Under the pieces are notes generated by a model that worked only from the letters and a program-made list of their open reading frames with translations, made no database searches and was not told the origin of the DNA. Positions 35,453 to 43,359 of a stretch of DNA of 64,000 nucleotides are shown piece by piece. The translations under genes were made by a program, and so were the position numbers. Origin of the DNA: RGIG3528 sp045616485 (lineage in GTDB: Bacteria; Bacillota; Clostridia; Lachnospirales; Lachnospiraceae). Each line of letters opens with the position of its first letter. Position 1 is the stretch's first letter. The DNA lies in NCBI GenBank assembly GCA_045616485.1, contig JAZLGU010000016.1:4036-68035 (forward strand), read 5' to 3'.

Positions 35453-37396
35453 ATGAAAAAGAATTTTATTAAGAAAATTACGGCGCTTACCTTTGCTGCA
35501 GCATTAACTGTTTCTTCAGTGCCAAGCGGTATACTTAAGGCTGATGAGGCTACAGAGTCCTGTATTGCCCCACATGAAGCTTCATATGGCTATTTTGTTA
35601 AGAACTTCAAAACGAATACATCTGAAAATAATACTGTGGAAAGCAATGCTGCCATAGCATTACTTTCAGGATATTTAGATCTTTGGCAGCCTGGAGATAC
35701 CTGGTCTACAGGTAAAAAACTAAATGCAGATGTACTTGACAACAATATTGCTACTGCCTACAAGATCTCGGGAGCACGTACGGAAGAGCAGGCGGAAAGA
35801 GCATATGAAATAGAATTTCACGAGCAGAATTTCTCAGTTCTTTACGGACTTGGGGATCTGACTCAGAAGTTTTTCAAACAGGCAGGCATTGTGGAACAGT
35901 ATGCATCAGCAGGTCCCAATACAGGTAAGCCTATTCATGTTACCTTGAGCCTTATGCAGCAGATGAGGGCAATCCCTGTTTCTACTACACCAGCCAAGAA
36001 TTTTTATTCCTACCCCAGACCATACAGATGGAGTGCTAACGGTGTTATTAATCCCCGTTCCAGCCAATTTTATAAATCAAATATTGTGCCTAAAATAGTA
36101 GAGCAGAAGGAAATCGCCAAGCTGGATGCCCAGACAGATGGAGGCTTTCCATCAGGACATACTAATGCAGTATTTATCTGCGCACTTGGTCTGGCTTATG
36201 CAGTTCCTGAAAAATATGCAGATGTAGTACTTTATGCATCTGAGCTGGGTAAATACAGAATTATAGCAGGCATGCATTCACCTCTTGATGTAATGGGGGG
36301 ACGAATGACCGGTACAGCTTTTTCAGCGTCCTTCCTTATGGGAGCAAGAGCATCTGTTAAGGAGAAGGCTTTAAAAGAAAATCAGACCTATCTTTTGGAT
36401 GACTATCAGTATCTCCCGGCTACACAGGCAGATTATGAGACCTACAAAAAGAATCTGGAGACTTATCTTTACAATATGACTTATGAGTTCACTCAGATAG
36501 GAGACACTACGCAGCCTATGCGTGTGCCTTATGGAGCTGAAAGCTTATTGGAGTCCAGATATCCTTATATGTCAGCAGATGACATAAGATATGTGCTGTA
36601 TACCACAGGCCTTCCTTCCGGATATCCCCTTCTTGATGACGAAGAGGGCTGGGGCAGACTCAATCTCTATGCTGCAGCTAACGGATATGCATCTTTTGTG
36701 AAGGATGTCACTGTAGAAATGAATGCCGAAAAAGGCGGACTTAACTCCTGTGACAGCTGGCTTAACGACATTGATGGTGCCGGCTCACTTACATTAAAGG
36801 GCAGCGGTATGCTGGCGCTGGCAGGTAATAATACCTATTCCGGTGGTACAGTAGTAGAGGCAGGACATCTGGTAGCAGCAGGAGAGAATGCCTTAGGCTC
36901 AGGTAAAGTAGTCGTTAATGCAGGCATTCTTTCAGAAAATGTAACAGGACAGGTGAATGTGTCTGAGCTTACTACAGGAAAAGATGCAACACTGGTACTT
37001 GGCCAGGCTTCTGATAAAGACGTATTTAAAGTAAATGGCAAGGCAGAGCTCAATGGAAAGGTGACTGTTGAGACTAACGGATATACTCCTGTGGCAGGAC
37101 GTTACACTATTTTCACAGCAGATCAGCTGAATGCTTCACAGGCAGACTTTGTAGTCCAGGGACTGGAAGGCGCTACAGTGGCTATTGAAGGAAACAGCAT
37201 CGTGCTTACAGTGGCTGAACAGGCAGCTCCTATCGAGACTCCTGTTCCTTCAGCTTCTCCGGAGCCTACAGATGTACCTGCATCTGCTCATCAGGGTAAC
37301 AATAATGCTGTTGTTTTTGTAATTATTGCTGTTGTTGCAGTTGCAATTATAGTGGCAGTTGTGGTATTAATTGTACGTAAAAAGAAAGATAAATAA
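35453..37396 (+). CDS. Surface PAP2-family acid phosphatase with autotransporter-type repeat
   Basis: A 647-residue exported protein. The signal peptide is in residues 1-33. The PAP2/vanadium-type phosphatase site has three motifs: KNFYSYPRP (KxxxxxxRP), FPSGHTNAVF and YRIIAGMHSPLDV. A region with the autotransporter-associated beta-strand repeat follows (NNTYSGGTVVEAGHLVAAGENALGSGKVVV). Then come a P/S/T linker, a C-terminal helix (VVFVIIAVVAVAIIVAVVVLIV) and a KKK tail. That gives an N-out membrane-anchored enzyme. The ATG at 35453 follows AAGAGGACAAAG and begins the signal peptide; an earlier in-frame ATG is unlikely. The substrate may be an organic phosphate released from biomass. Confidence 0.8.
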   Translation: MKKNFIKKITALTFAAALTVSSVPSGILKADEATESCIAPHEASYGYFVKNFKTNTSENNTVESNAAIALLSGYLDLWQPGDTWSTGKKLNADVLDNNIATAYKISGARTEEQAERAYEIEFHEQNFSVLYGLGDLTQKFFKQAGIVEQYASAGPNTGKPIHVTLSLMQQMRAIPVSTTPAKNFYSYPRPYRWSANGVINPRSSQFYKSNIVPKIVEQKEIAKLDAQTDGGFPSGHTNAVFICALGLAYAVPEKYADVVLYASELGKYRIIAGMHSPLDVMGGRMTGTAFSASFLMGARASVKEKALKENQTYLLDDYQYLPATQADYETYKKNLETYLYNMTYEFTQIGDTTQPMRVPYGAESLLESRYPYMSADDIRYVLYTTGLPSGYPLLDDEEGWGRLNLYAAANGYASFVKDVTVEMNAEKGGLNSCDSWLNDIDGAGSLTLKGSGMLALAGNNTYSGGTVVEAGHLVAAGENALGSGKVVVNAGILSENVTGQVNVSELTTGKDATLVLGQASDKDVFKVNGKAELNGKVTVETNGYTPVAGRYTIFTADQLNASQADFVVQGLEGATVAIEGNSIVLTVAEQAAPIETPVPSASPEPTDVPASAHQGNNNAVVFVIIAVVAVAIIVAVVVLIVRKKKDK

Positions 37397-37414
37397 TCTC
37401 TTTGGAGGTACAAT

Positions 37415-38362
37415 ATGGAATTGTTATTCATGAAGCCTGTCTTCAAGCAGATGATTTGGGGCGGCAACAGAATGAGGGAAGAGTATGGTTATGACATCCC
37501 TGGCGAAGATACCGGCGAATGCTGGGCTATATCTGCCCATGAAAATGGAGATGACACTATATCGGGTGGTACTTATGATGGTGTGAAGCTGTCTGAGCTT
37601 TATCGTGACCATCAGGAGCTTTTTGGAGATAATAAGGCCAAGTTTCCACTTTTAGTAAAGATTATCGATGCGGCAGCGGATCTTTCCATTCAGGTTCACC
37701 CTGATGATGAGTATGCTTATATCCACGAAAATGGAAGCCTTGGTAAGACAGAGTGCTGGTACATATTAGACTGCGACGAGGACGCCACCATCATAGTAGG
37801 TCATAATGCCAAAAGTCAAAAAGAGCTGGCTTCCATGATCCATGAGGGACGTTGGAATGAGCTTATCAGCCCACGCCCTATCAAAAAAGGTGACTTTTTC
37901 CAGATAGAGCCTGGCACTGTCCATGCCATCAGACGTGGCACCCTTATACTGGAGACACAGCAGAGCAGCGATATTACATATCGTCTCTATGACTACGGCA
38001 GACTTCAGAATGGTAAGCCTCGCCAGCTTCATATAGACCAGTCTATCGATGTCATCAAATGCCCCCATAAGGACCTTGTCTCCTCAGGCAGTACCTATAC
38101 AGTAAATGACTTAAAAGCTGAAAAACTGGTGTCCTGCAGCTTCTACGAAGTAGAAAAGTGGGACCTTGAAGGCTCAGCATCTTTACCGGCAGAGGACAGC
38201 TACCGCCTCTTCTCTGTTATCGAAGGCAGCGGTACTTTTGCAGGTGTGCCTGTGAAGAAGGGCGACCACTTCATCATGCCCAAAGGCTTTGGCAGCTACA
38301 CAATCCAAGGCCAACTCTCACTAATTACCTCTCAAGTGTGTCAGAGGGACGTTTCTCACTGA
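37415..38362 (+). CDS. manA: Mannose-6-phosphate isomerase, class I
   Basis: A 315-residue cupin isomerase interconverting mannose 6-phosphate and fructose 6-phosphate. Zinc-site segments are present: LSIQVHPDDEYA, KTECWYIL and IEPGTVHAIR. Length matches Bacillus ManA (about 315). A clear GGAGG precedes the ATG. The final eight or so residues (VCQRDVSH) and the stop codon are encoded inside the palindromic element that starts near 38336, so the native C-terminus has been replaced by repeat sequence. The changed tail lies beyond the catalytic core and is unlikely to abolish activity. It links to mannan use via the beta-mannosidase at 44707. Confidence 0.9.
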   Translation: MELLFMKPVFKQMIWGGNRMREEYGYDIPGEDTGECWAISAHENGDDTISGGTYDGVKLSELYRDHQELFGDNKAKFPLLVKIIDAAADLSIQVHPDDEYAYIHENGSLGKTECWYILDCDEDATIIVGHNAKSQKELASMIHEGRWNELISPRPIKKGDFFQIEPGTVHAIRRGTLILETQQSSDITYRLYDYGRLQNGKPRQLHIDQSIDVIKCPHKDLVSSGSTYTVNDLKAEKLVSCSFYEVEKWDLEGSASLPAEDSYRLFSVIEGSGTFAGVPVKKGDHFIMPKGFGSYTIQGQLSLITSQVCQRDVSH

Positions 38363-38801
38363 CAATTTTTTGTCACGGGGACGTTTCTCGCTGTCAACTT
38401 TTTAGCTCCGCTTGCTCCCTGGGCTCGCCCCATGCCTCTCTTTAAAGCCAAGGCAGTGATTGGAGATATTTAAGTTGTTATTAAGTGATATAAAAAACCT
38501 GACCTCATTCTGCTCGAGGTTGACCACTCGCGGACGGTCACTAACTGCTATGCCCTGCGAGCTCCGGGCTGGAACCGGAACTCGCGACGGACATACCAGT
38601 AAGTGCCGTAGCCCGCTCGGGTCAAAGCTCGCAGGTCTGAGGTCAGGTTTTTATATCACTTTATTTACATTGTGACCAACACTGCCTTGGCTTTAAATAG
38701 ACTCATGGGGATGTCGCCAGGAAGGTGCGCTCCGCAGGATGTGACAGTGAGAAACGTCCCCGTGACAAAAAGTTGACAGCGAGAAACGTCCCCGTGACAA
38801 C
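38336..38801. repeat. ~465-bp near-palindromic composite repeat element
   Basis: The whole interval folds back on itself around a 7-nt loop at 38568-38574. Outer arms contain two GGGACGTTTCTC units each (38346-38396 and 38750-38795). Next inward, TTTAAAGCCAAGGCAGTG pairs exactly (38441-38458 with its complement near 38680-38697). Then AAGTGATATAAAAA and CCTGACCTCA pair with their complements near 38640-38665. The inner arms end in GCGAGCTCCGG pairing with CCGGAACTCGC. The left edge lies inside the end of manA. It carries no gene. It looks like a MITE- or REP-type mobile palindrome, possibly one element nested in another. Confidence 0.9.
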
Positions 38802-38831
38802 ACGTAGTGCAGGGATAACTTTTTAAAATCA

Positions 38832-38858
38832 TTAGCACTCTTTTGTGGTGAGTGCTAA
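38832..38858. promoter_or_regulatory. CIRCE element (HrcA operator)
   Basis: TTAGCACTC, nine bases, GAGTGCTAA: an exact match to the CIRCE inverted repeat. It lies just upstream of the -35 box of htpG. HrcA binding here should repress htpG until heat shock. Confidence 0.95.
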
Positions 38859-38865
38859 TTTTTTG

Positions 38866-38894
38866 TTGACTTTTCTTTTTTGGGGTAGTAAAAT
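38866..38894 (+). promoter_or_regulatory. htpG promoter
   Basis: TTGACT (38866-38871), 17 nt, TAAAAT (38889-38894), about 60 nt before the start codon. Confidence 0.75.
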
Positions 38895-38955
38895 ATACCT
38901 TGCTGATGAAAAAGCAATATTTAGAAAAATAAATCTTTTTAAAGGAGATACAAAT

Positions 38956-40917
38956 ATGAGACAGGGTAATCTTTCAATTGATTCAGAGAATATTTTCCCT
39001 ATAATCAAGCAGTGGCTTTACAGCGATCACGATATTTTTTACAGAGAGCTTATTTCCAATGGCTGTGATGCCATTACAAAGCTTAAAAAGCTGGATTCAG
39101 TAGGAGAGGTATCTCTTCCTGAGGGTACAGAGTTTAGAGTGGATGTTTTTGTAAATCAGGAAAATAAGACTATTACTATTACCGATAATGGTATCGGTAT
39201 GACTGAGGAAGAAGTAGAAAAGTATATCAACCAGATTGCTTTTTCCGGTGCTAAAGATTTTATGGAGCAGTACAAGGACAAGGCTGGCTCTGAGCAGATT
39301 ATTGGTCACTTCGGCCTTGGTTTCTATTCAGCTTTCATGGTAGCTGACAGGGTTACTATTGATACACTTTCTTATAAAGAAGGTGCCAAGGCTGTCAGCT
39401 GGGAGTCAGAGGGCGGTCAGACCTTCGAGATGAAGGAGGGGGACAAGCCTGAGCGCGGTACTACCATCGTTTTGTACCTGAATGAGGATTCATATGAGTT
39501 TGCCAATGCATACAGAGCAAAAGAGGTTATCGAAAAGTACTGTTCATTCATGCCGGTACCGATTTTCTTTAAGGATGAGAACGCCAAGCCTGCAGAAGTA
39601 AAAGAAGGTGAGACACCTGAGGCTCCAAAACCTATCAACGAGGTAAATCCTCTCTGGACCAAGCAGCCTTCATCTTGTACAGAAGAGGAGTACAAGAAGT
39701 TTTATAGAGATGCCTTTAATGATTTCAAGGAGCCTCTTTTCTGGATTCATTTGAATATGGACTATCCTTTCAACCTTAAGGGCATCCTGTATTTCCCTAA
39801 GATTAACACAGAGTACGATTCTATCGAGGGTAAGATTAAGCTTTATTCCAATCAAGTATTTGTGGCTGACAATATCAAGGAGGTTATTCCTGAATTCCTG
39901 ATGTTACTTAAGGGATGTATTGATTGTCCTGACCTGCCACTTAACGTATCACGTTCTGCTTTGCAGAATGACGGCTTTGTCAAGAAGATTCAGGATTATA
40001 TCACCAAGAAGGTGGCTGACAAGCTTATTGGTATGTACAAGGTAGAGCGCGAGTCCTATGAAAAATATTGGGATGATATCTCTCCATTTATCAAATTTGG
40101 TTGCTTAAAGGATGATAAGTTCAGAGATAAGATAAAGGATTTTGTAATCTTTAAGAATCTTTCTGATAAGTATCTGACTCTCCCTGAGTATATAAAGGCT
40201 GCCAAGGGCGAGGAGGCTAATGCTACAGATGAAAACGGTGCTACCGTCGAGGCTGAGGTAGTAGAAGATAGTAAGGACAGCGTAGAGGGTGAGGAAAAAG
40301 AGAAGAAAAAGGATACCGTTTACTATGTTACAGATCTGGTACAGCAGAGCCAGTATGTAAACATGTTTAAAGAAAACGGCAAGGATGCCCTTATCCTTAC
40401 CCACAATATCGATCAGCCTTTTATTTCCCAGCTGGAATATCAGAATGATACAGTACGTTTTGTGCGTATCGACTCTGAAGTGGCTGATGACATGAAGGAT
40501 GAAACGAGCGAGGATGAGCTGAAAGAACAGCAGAACAAGCTTACAGACATGTTCCGCAAGACTCTTTCCAAAGACAAGCTGGAAGTACAGGTACAGAAGA
40601 TAAAGTCTGAGCGCATTGCTGCTATGATTACACTTTCTGAGGAAAGCCGTAGAATGCTGGATATGATGAAGATGTACTCTATGGGCGGCATGGATGCAGG
40701 CATGGATGATATGTTCGGCGGCAGTGAGACGCTGGTACTTAATGCCAATCATCCTCTGGTTCAGTACCTCTTCGAGCATTCCCGTACCAAGAATGCCACA
40801 GTTATCTGCGAGCAGCTCTACGATCTGGCCCTTCTTCAGCACAAGCCTCTTTCACCTGAGGCCATGACCAAGTTTGTAGAGAGATCCAATGAGATTATGA
40901 TGCTCTTAACAAAATAA
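38956..40917 (+). CDS. htpG: Molecular chaperone HtpG (Hsp90)
   Basis: A 653-residue Hsp90 homologue. The N-terminal GHKL ATPase has RELISNGCDAITKL (N-box), TITDNGIGMTEEEV, FSGAKDFMEQY and GHFGLGFYSAFMVAD. The middle domain has LPLNVSRSALQND, carrying the catalytic arginine. A charged, acidic low-complexity insert (residues ~420-455) separates this from the dimerisation domain. The ATG at 38956 follows AAAGGAGA and matches the family start (MRQGNLSIDSENIFPI); an upstream in-frame ATG lies in the promoter. It assists protein folding under stress and is controlled by CIRCE. Confidence 0.95.
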   Translation: MRQGNLSIDSENIFPIIKQWLYSDHDIFYRELISNGCDAITKLKKLDSVGEVSLPEGTEFRVDVFVNQENKTITITDNGIGMTEEEVEKYINQIAFSGAKDFMEQYKDKAGSEQIIGHFGLGFYSAFMVADRVTIDTLSYKEGAKAVSWESEGGQTFEMKEGDKPERGTTIVLYLNEDSYEFANAYRAKEVIEKYCSFMPVPIFFKDENAKPAEVKEGETPEAPKPINEVNPLWTKQPSSCTEEEYKKFYRDAFNDFKEPLFWIHLNMDYPFNLKGILYFPKINTEYDSIEGKIKLYSNQVFVADNIKEVIPEFLMLLKGCIDCPDLPLNVSRSALQNDGFVKKIQDYITKKVADKLIGMYKVERESYEKYWDDISPFIKFGCLKDDKFRDKIKDFVIFKNLSDKYLTLPEYIKAAKGEEANATDENGATVEAEVVEDSKDSVEGEEKEKKKDTVYYVTDLVQQSQYVNMFKENGKDALILTHNIDQPFISQLEYQNDTVRFVRIDSEVADDMKDETSEDELKEQQNKLTDMFRKTLSKDKLEVQVQKIKSERIAAMITLSEESRRMLDMMKMYSMGGMDAGMDDMFGGSETLVLNANHPLVQYLFEHSRTKNATVICEQLYDLALLQHKPLSPEAMTKFVERSNEIMMLLTK

Positions 40918-40924
40918 TAAAATA

Positions 40925-40964
40925 AAAAGTTGCCACCGGAATATTTACCGGTGGCAACTTTTGA
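40925..40964. terminator. Bidirectional terminator between htpG and tRNA genes
   Basis: GTTGCCACCGG (40929-40939), 8-nt loop, CCGGTGGCAAC (40948-40958), flanked by AAAAA and TTTT. It works for htpG on plus and the tRNA unit on minus. Confidence 0.85.
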
Positions 40965-40967
40965 AAT

Positions 40968-41040
<73 letters not shown>

Positions 41041-41088
41041 ATATGTAATTAATTTACTATTTTGTAAAGCATAATAGTAAATAATAAA

Positions 41089-41162
41089 TCGAGGCGACAA
41101 GATTCGAACTTGCGACCTCTGCGTCCCGAACGCAGCGCTCTACCAAACTGAGCCACGCCTCG
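41089..41162 (-). tRNA. tRNA-Pro (anticodon CGG)
   Basis: A 74-nt cloverleaf on the minus strand. The acceptor CGAGGCG pairs with CGCCTCG. The anticodon stem CTGCG/CGCAG closes the loop TTCGGGA, giving anticodon CGG for CCG codons. CCA is not encoded. A broken copy lies immediately upstream in the direction of transcription. Confidence 0.95.
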
Positions 41163-41211
41163 ATAATAACAATAGAAGATAAAAAAGCGACCTCTGCGGT
41201 CTCGCATCACC

Positions 41212-41282
41212 GTGATTCATGCGTCGTAAACGACTTTGAATCACTATGCTCGGTCCGCGCTAAGCACTCCCCACCGGGGAGT
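41212..41282. repeat. Palindromic insertion in the anticodon loop of the tRNA-Pro remnant
   Basis: GTGATTCA...TGAATCAC (41212-41244) encloses GTCGTAAACGAC. A second hairpin, ACTCCCC-acc-GGGGAGT, lies at 41266-41282. Confidence 0.8.
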
Positions 41283-41312
41283 AGCACCCCGAACGCAGCG
41301 CTCTACCAAATA

Positions 41313-41396
41313 TTATCACTGTCGTAAACGACAGTGATAACTCCGAAGGAGTTTGAAACGCTCGCCCTTTCGCGAAGCGAAATCTTATGGCGAGCG
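41313..41396. repeat. Palindromic insertion in the D loop of the tRNA-Pro remnant
   Basis: A 28-bp perfect palindrome at 41313-41340 is centred on GTCGTAAACGAC. ACTCCgaaGGAGT follows at 41340-41352. Then comes a stem CGCTCGCC...GGCGAGCG (41359-41396) enclosing TTTCGC-GAA-GCGAAA. Confidence 0.8.
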
Positions 41397-41462
41397 ACCA
41401 CAAAGAGCCACGCCTCGATAAAAAGAAAAAATAACTACCGTTGCTTTTATGGCAACAGACAC

Positions 41463-41491
41463 ATTATGCCCTTTTTTTTACTAAATGTCAA
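41463..41491 (-). promoter_or_regulatory. Promoter of the tRNA-Pro/tRNA-Thr unit
   Basis: On the minus strand, TTGACA (41486-41491), 17 nt, then CATAAT (41463-41468). The remnant tRNA copy lies between this promoter and the intact tRNA genes, so it is transcribed as a structured leader. Confidence 0.75.
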
Positions 41492-41513
41492 TGGTAAGAT
41501 GTTGTAGATTTTT

Positions 41514-41543
41514 GGGGACAGGTAACTCTATGGGAAACGTCCC
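41514..41543. repeat. Possible degenerate GGGACGTTT repeat remnant
   Basis: GGGGACA at 41514-41520 and GGGAAACGTCCC at 41532-41543 resemble the arms of the other REP-like elements, but only partly. Confidence 0.35.
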
Positions 41544-41621
41544 TTCTTGCCCCTTGCTGACAAAAGTGATACAATCATGCTGTTTCGGATTATTTGCTTA
41601 CGATTAAGGAGATATATAAGG

Positions 41622-42368
41622 ATGGAGAATAATAAAAGGGAGACTAACGGTGTGTTTGGAAACAGGTGGATTGCATTAATATGTTTCACTGCGGTTTTTC
41701 TGTCTGCGTGTACGGTCAGGACCAATAGTGTGCGAATTGGTTATGTGGAGAGCTCCACATCAACACATTGGAAGGCCAATTACACTTCTCTGGACGGGAC
41801 TATGACCGGTACGCTTAAGGTTAAAAGCGGGATCCTGAAGGTAGATATTACTACTGAGTCAGGTAGTATATCCCTGGATATTACAGATGAAAATGGTAAT
41901 AATGTTTATAAAGGGAAGAATCTCGGCACATGCTCTTTTACAGTAAAGACCAGCGGTAAGACAAAAATTACGGTAACCACAGAAAAGCATAAAGGGTCAT
42001 TCAATTTCACTGAAGAGCAGAAAGGAAATACCTCAATGAGTGGTAACGGAAATGGGGCCGGATTTGAGTCTATATCCATGGATGAGGCAAAGACAATATT
42101 TGCGTCTTTCGGAGACTATATTATACTGGACGTGAGAAGAGCAGATGAATTTGCGGAGGGCCATATACCGGGGGCTATTAATATAGCCAATGAAAGTATA
42201 ACGGACAGTGAGCCGGACGGACTTGATGATAAGAATCAGACTATATATGTCTACTGCCGCAGTGGTAATAGAAGTAAGCAGGCTGCGGGAAAGCTGGCTG
42301 CTATGGGCTATAAGCATATCATTGAATGCGGCGGTATCATTGACTGGAAGGGAATAATAGAGAAATAG
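41622..42368 (+). CDS. Rhodanese-domain lipoprotein
   Basis: A 248-residue exported protein. The signal ends at FLSAC (C30 region). A small beta-sandwich follows (TLKVKSGILKVDITTESGS; SFTVKTSGKTKITV). Residues ~150-248 form a rhodanese domain (ILDVRRADEFAEGHIPGAINI) with active loop CRSGNRS. Rhodaneses transfer sulfane sulfur through the loop cysteine. The ATG at 41622 follows AAGGAG and begins the signal peptide; the frame is open 25 codons further upstream but has no signal there. It is 13 nt upstream of the HAD gene. The extracytoplasmic sulfur substrate is unknown. Confidence 0.8.
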   Translation: MENNKRETNGVFGNRWIALICFTAVFLSACTVRTNSVRIGYVESSTSTHWKANYTSLDGTMTGTLKVKSGILKVDITTESGSISLDITDENGNNVYKGKNLGTCSFTVKTSGKTKITVTTEKHKGSFNFTEEQKGNTSMSGNGNGAGFESISMDEAKTIFASFGDYIILDVRRADEFAEGHIPGAINIANESITDSEPDGLDDKNQTIYVYCRSGNRSKQAAGKLAAMGYKHIIECGGIIDWKGIIEK

Positions 42369-42381
42369 GGTGAGGTAATAT

Positions 42382-42903
42382 ATGGAGAAAAAACTGGCAA
42401 AAATAAAGGTTTTGTTTGCAGATGTTGATAATACACTGCTTTGTCTTAAGATGTATGACGACGAAGGTAAAAGAATGGTAGGAGCCCTGAACTACGATGA
42501 GTGGCTCAAGTACAATATAGAGCACAACGCTTATATAAACTGTATAGCTCCCAAGGGCGTATTTGATTTGGTATATATGCTCCATGAGCAGAACGGTGCC
42601 AAGATATACGGGCTTACTGAATGCAGCAACAGCTTTGAGTACAATTCCAAATACAACAGGTTGCATGAGTGCTATCCCGGGGTTTTTGAGCACCATGGAG
42701 ATCTTATTTCTACAGACACCAGACATAATAAGGTCAAAATTATGAAAATGATTGCTGCCCGTGACGGTTATAGTTACGATGAAATAATGTTTATCGATGA
42801 CAGTTATATGGAAATAATGGAAGCCTTTGAGGCGGGAATGCTTTCCATGCATACCACTGAGGTAATGGAACGATTTATCAATAAATATAAAGATAAAGAA
42901 TAG
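42382..42903 (+). CDS. HAD-superfamily phosphatase
   Basis: A 173-residue HAD hydrolase. Motif I is FADVDNTLL, motif II lies near LTECSNS, and motif IV is MFIDDSYMEIMEAFEAGM, including a metal-binding DD. No large cap domain, so it may act on small phosphate esters or on a protein. A GTGAGG ribosome site precedes the ATG. Almost contiguous with the next gene. Substrate not deducible. Confidence 0.75.
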   Translation: MEKKLAKIKVLFADVDNTLLCLKMYDDEGKRMVGALNYDEWLKYNIEHNAYINCIAPKGVFDLVYMLHEQNGAKIYGLTECSNSFEYNSKYNRLHECYPGVFEHHGDLISTDTRHNKVKIMKMIAARDGYSYDEIMFIDDSYMEIMEAFEAGMLSMHTTEVMERFINKYKDKE

Positions 42904-42935
42904 TTGTGAAGAATGCTGATTTTTGGGGGAGTAAA

Positions 42936-43331
42936 GTGAGCGAAAAACGCAGTAGAATGCTATTCTTGGTTATAGCGTTCATTTTGATCGTAATAGAATT
43001 TATTATAGGCATATTTGTTCATGACAAATTTATAAGGCCCTTTGGCGGCGACATAATTGTCGTAGTGATACTATACGCACTGGTACGCAGTGTGTTTTTA
43101 AAGAGCAATCATCCAATTTCGGTTTATGTTTTTATTTTTGCTACGGCATATGAATTTACGCAAAAAATCCCTTTGGTGGACCTTTTGGGGGTATCGGGAA
43201 GATTTATGCGAGCCCTTATGGGGACCTCTTTTTCCTGGATTGATATCCTTTGCTATCTGGCAGGGTGTATTCTATGCCTTGGGCATGATATATACCACTG
43301 CAGGGCGCATTTTCACAAGCATACTGCTTGA
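42936..43331 (+). CDS. DUF2809-family small membrane protein
   Basis: A 131-residue protein with four hydrophobic helices. The segment DKFIRPFGGDIIVVVILYALVRSVF is the hallmark of DUF2809. I use the GTG at 42936, preceded by GGGGGAG, though a GTG at 42906 is also possible. The role of the family is unknown. It forms a three-gene unit with the rhodanese and HAD genes. Confidence 0.7.
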   Translation: MSEKRSRMLFLVIAFILIVIEFIIGIFVHDKFIRPFGGDIIVVVILYALVRSVFLKSNHPISVYVFIFATAYEFTQKIPLVDLLGVSGRFMRALMGTSFSWIDILCYLAGCILCLGHDIYHCRAHFHKHTA

Positions 43332-43359
43332 GCATTCAAGGGGCTGAGAATAAGTCTTA

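Larger units (their letters stand above)
38363..38955. other. 593-bp gap between manA and htpG
   Basis: It contains the rest of the large palindrome (to 38801), the CIRCE operator (38832-38858) and the htpG promoter (38866-38894). No protein-coding gene is supported; a 71-codon frame at 38460 lies inside the palindrome. Confidence 0.8.
41187..41420 (-). pseudogene. tRNA-Pro copy broken by two palindromic insertions
   Basis: Read on the minus strand, three exact pieces of the neighbouring tRNA-Pro occur in order. The 5' acceptor and D-stem start (41405-41420) come first, then the D-arm end through TTCGGG of the anticodon loop (41288-41310), then CGCAGAGGTCGC (41187-41198). The first gap falls in the D loop and the second right after position 37 of the anticodon loop. 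The T-arm and 3' acceptor are missing, replaced by T6. Both insertions share the 12-mer GTCGTAAACGAC. Not expected to yield a tRNA. Confidence 0.85.

Noticed and set aside
38460..38675. 71-codon frame inside the large palindrome
   Set aside because: Lies wholly in the inverted repeat; no ribosome site or recognisable protein.
41187..41420. A functional intron-containing tRNA-Pro
   Set aside because: The T-arm and 3' acceptor strand are missing, two insertions are present and no intron-like catalytic core is visible.
41187..41420. CRISPR array or phage attachment site at the repeated tRNA fragments
   Set aside because: No regular repeat-spacer spacing, and no integrase or prophage genes nearby.
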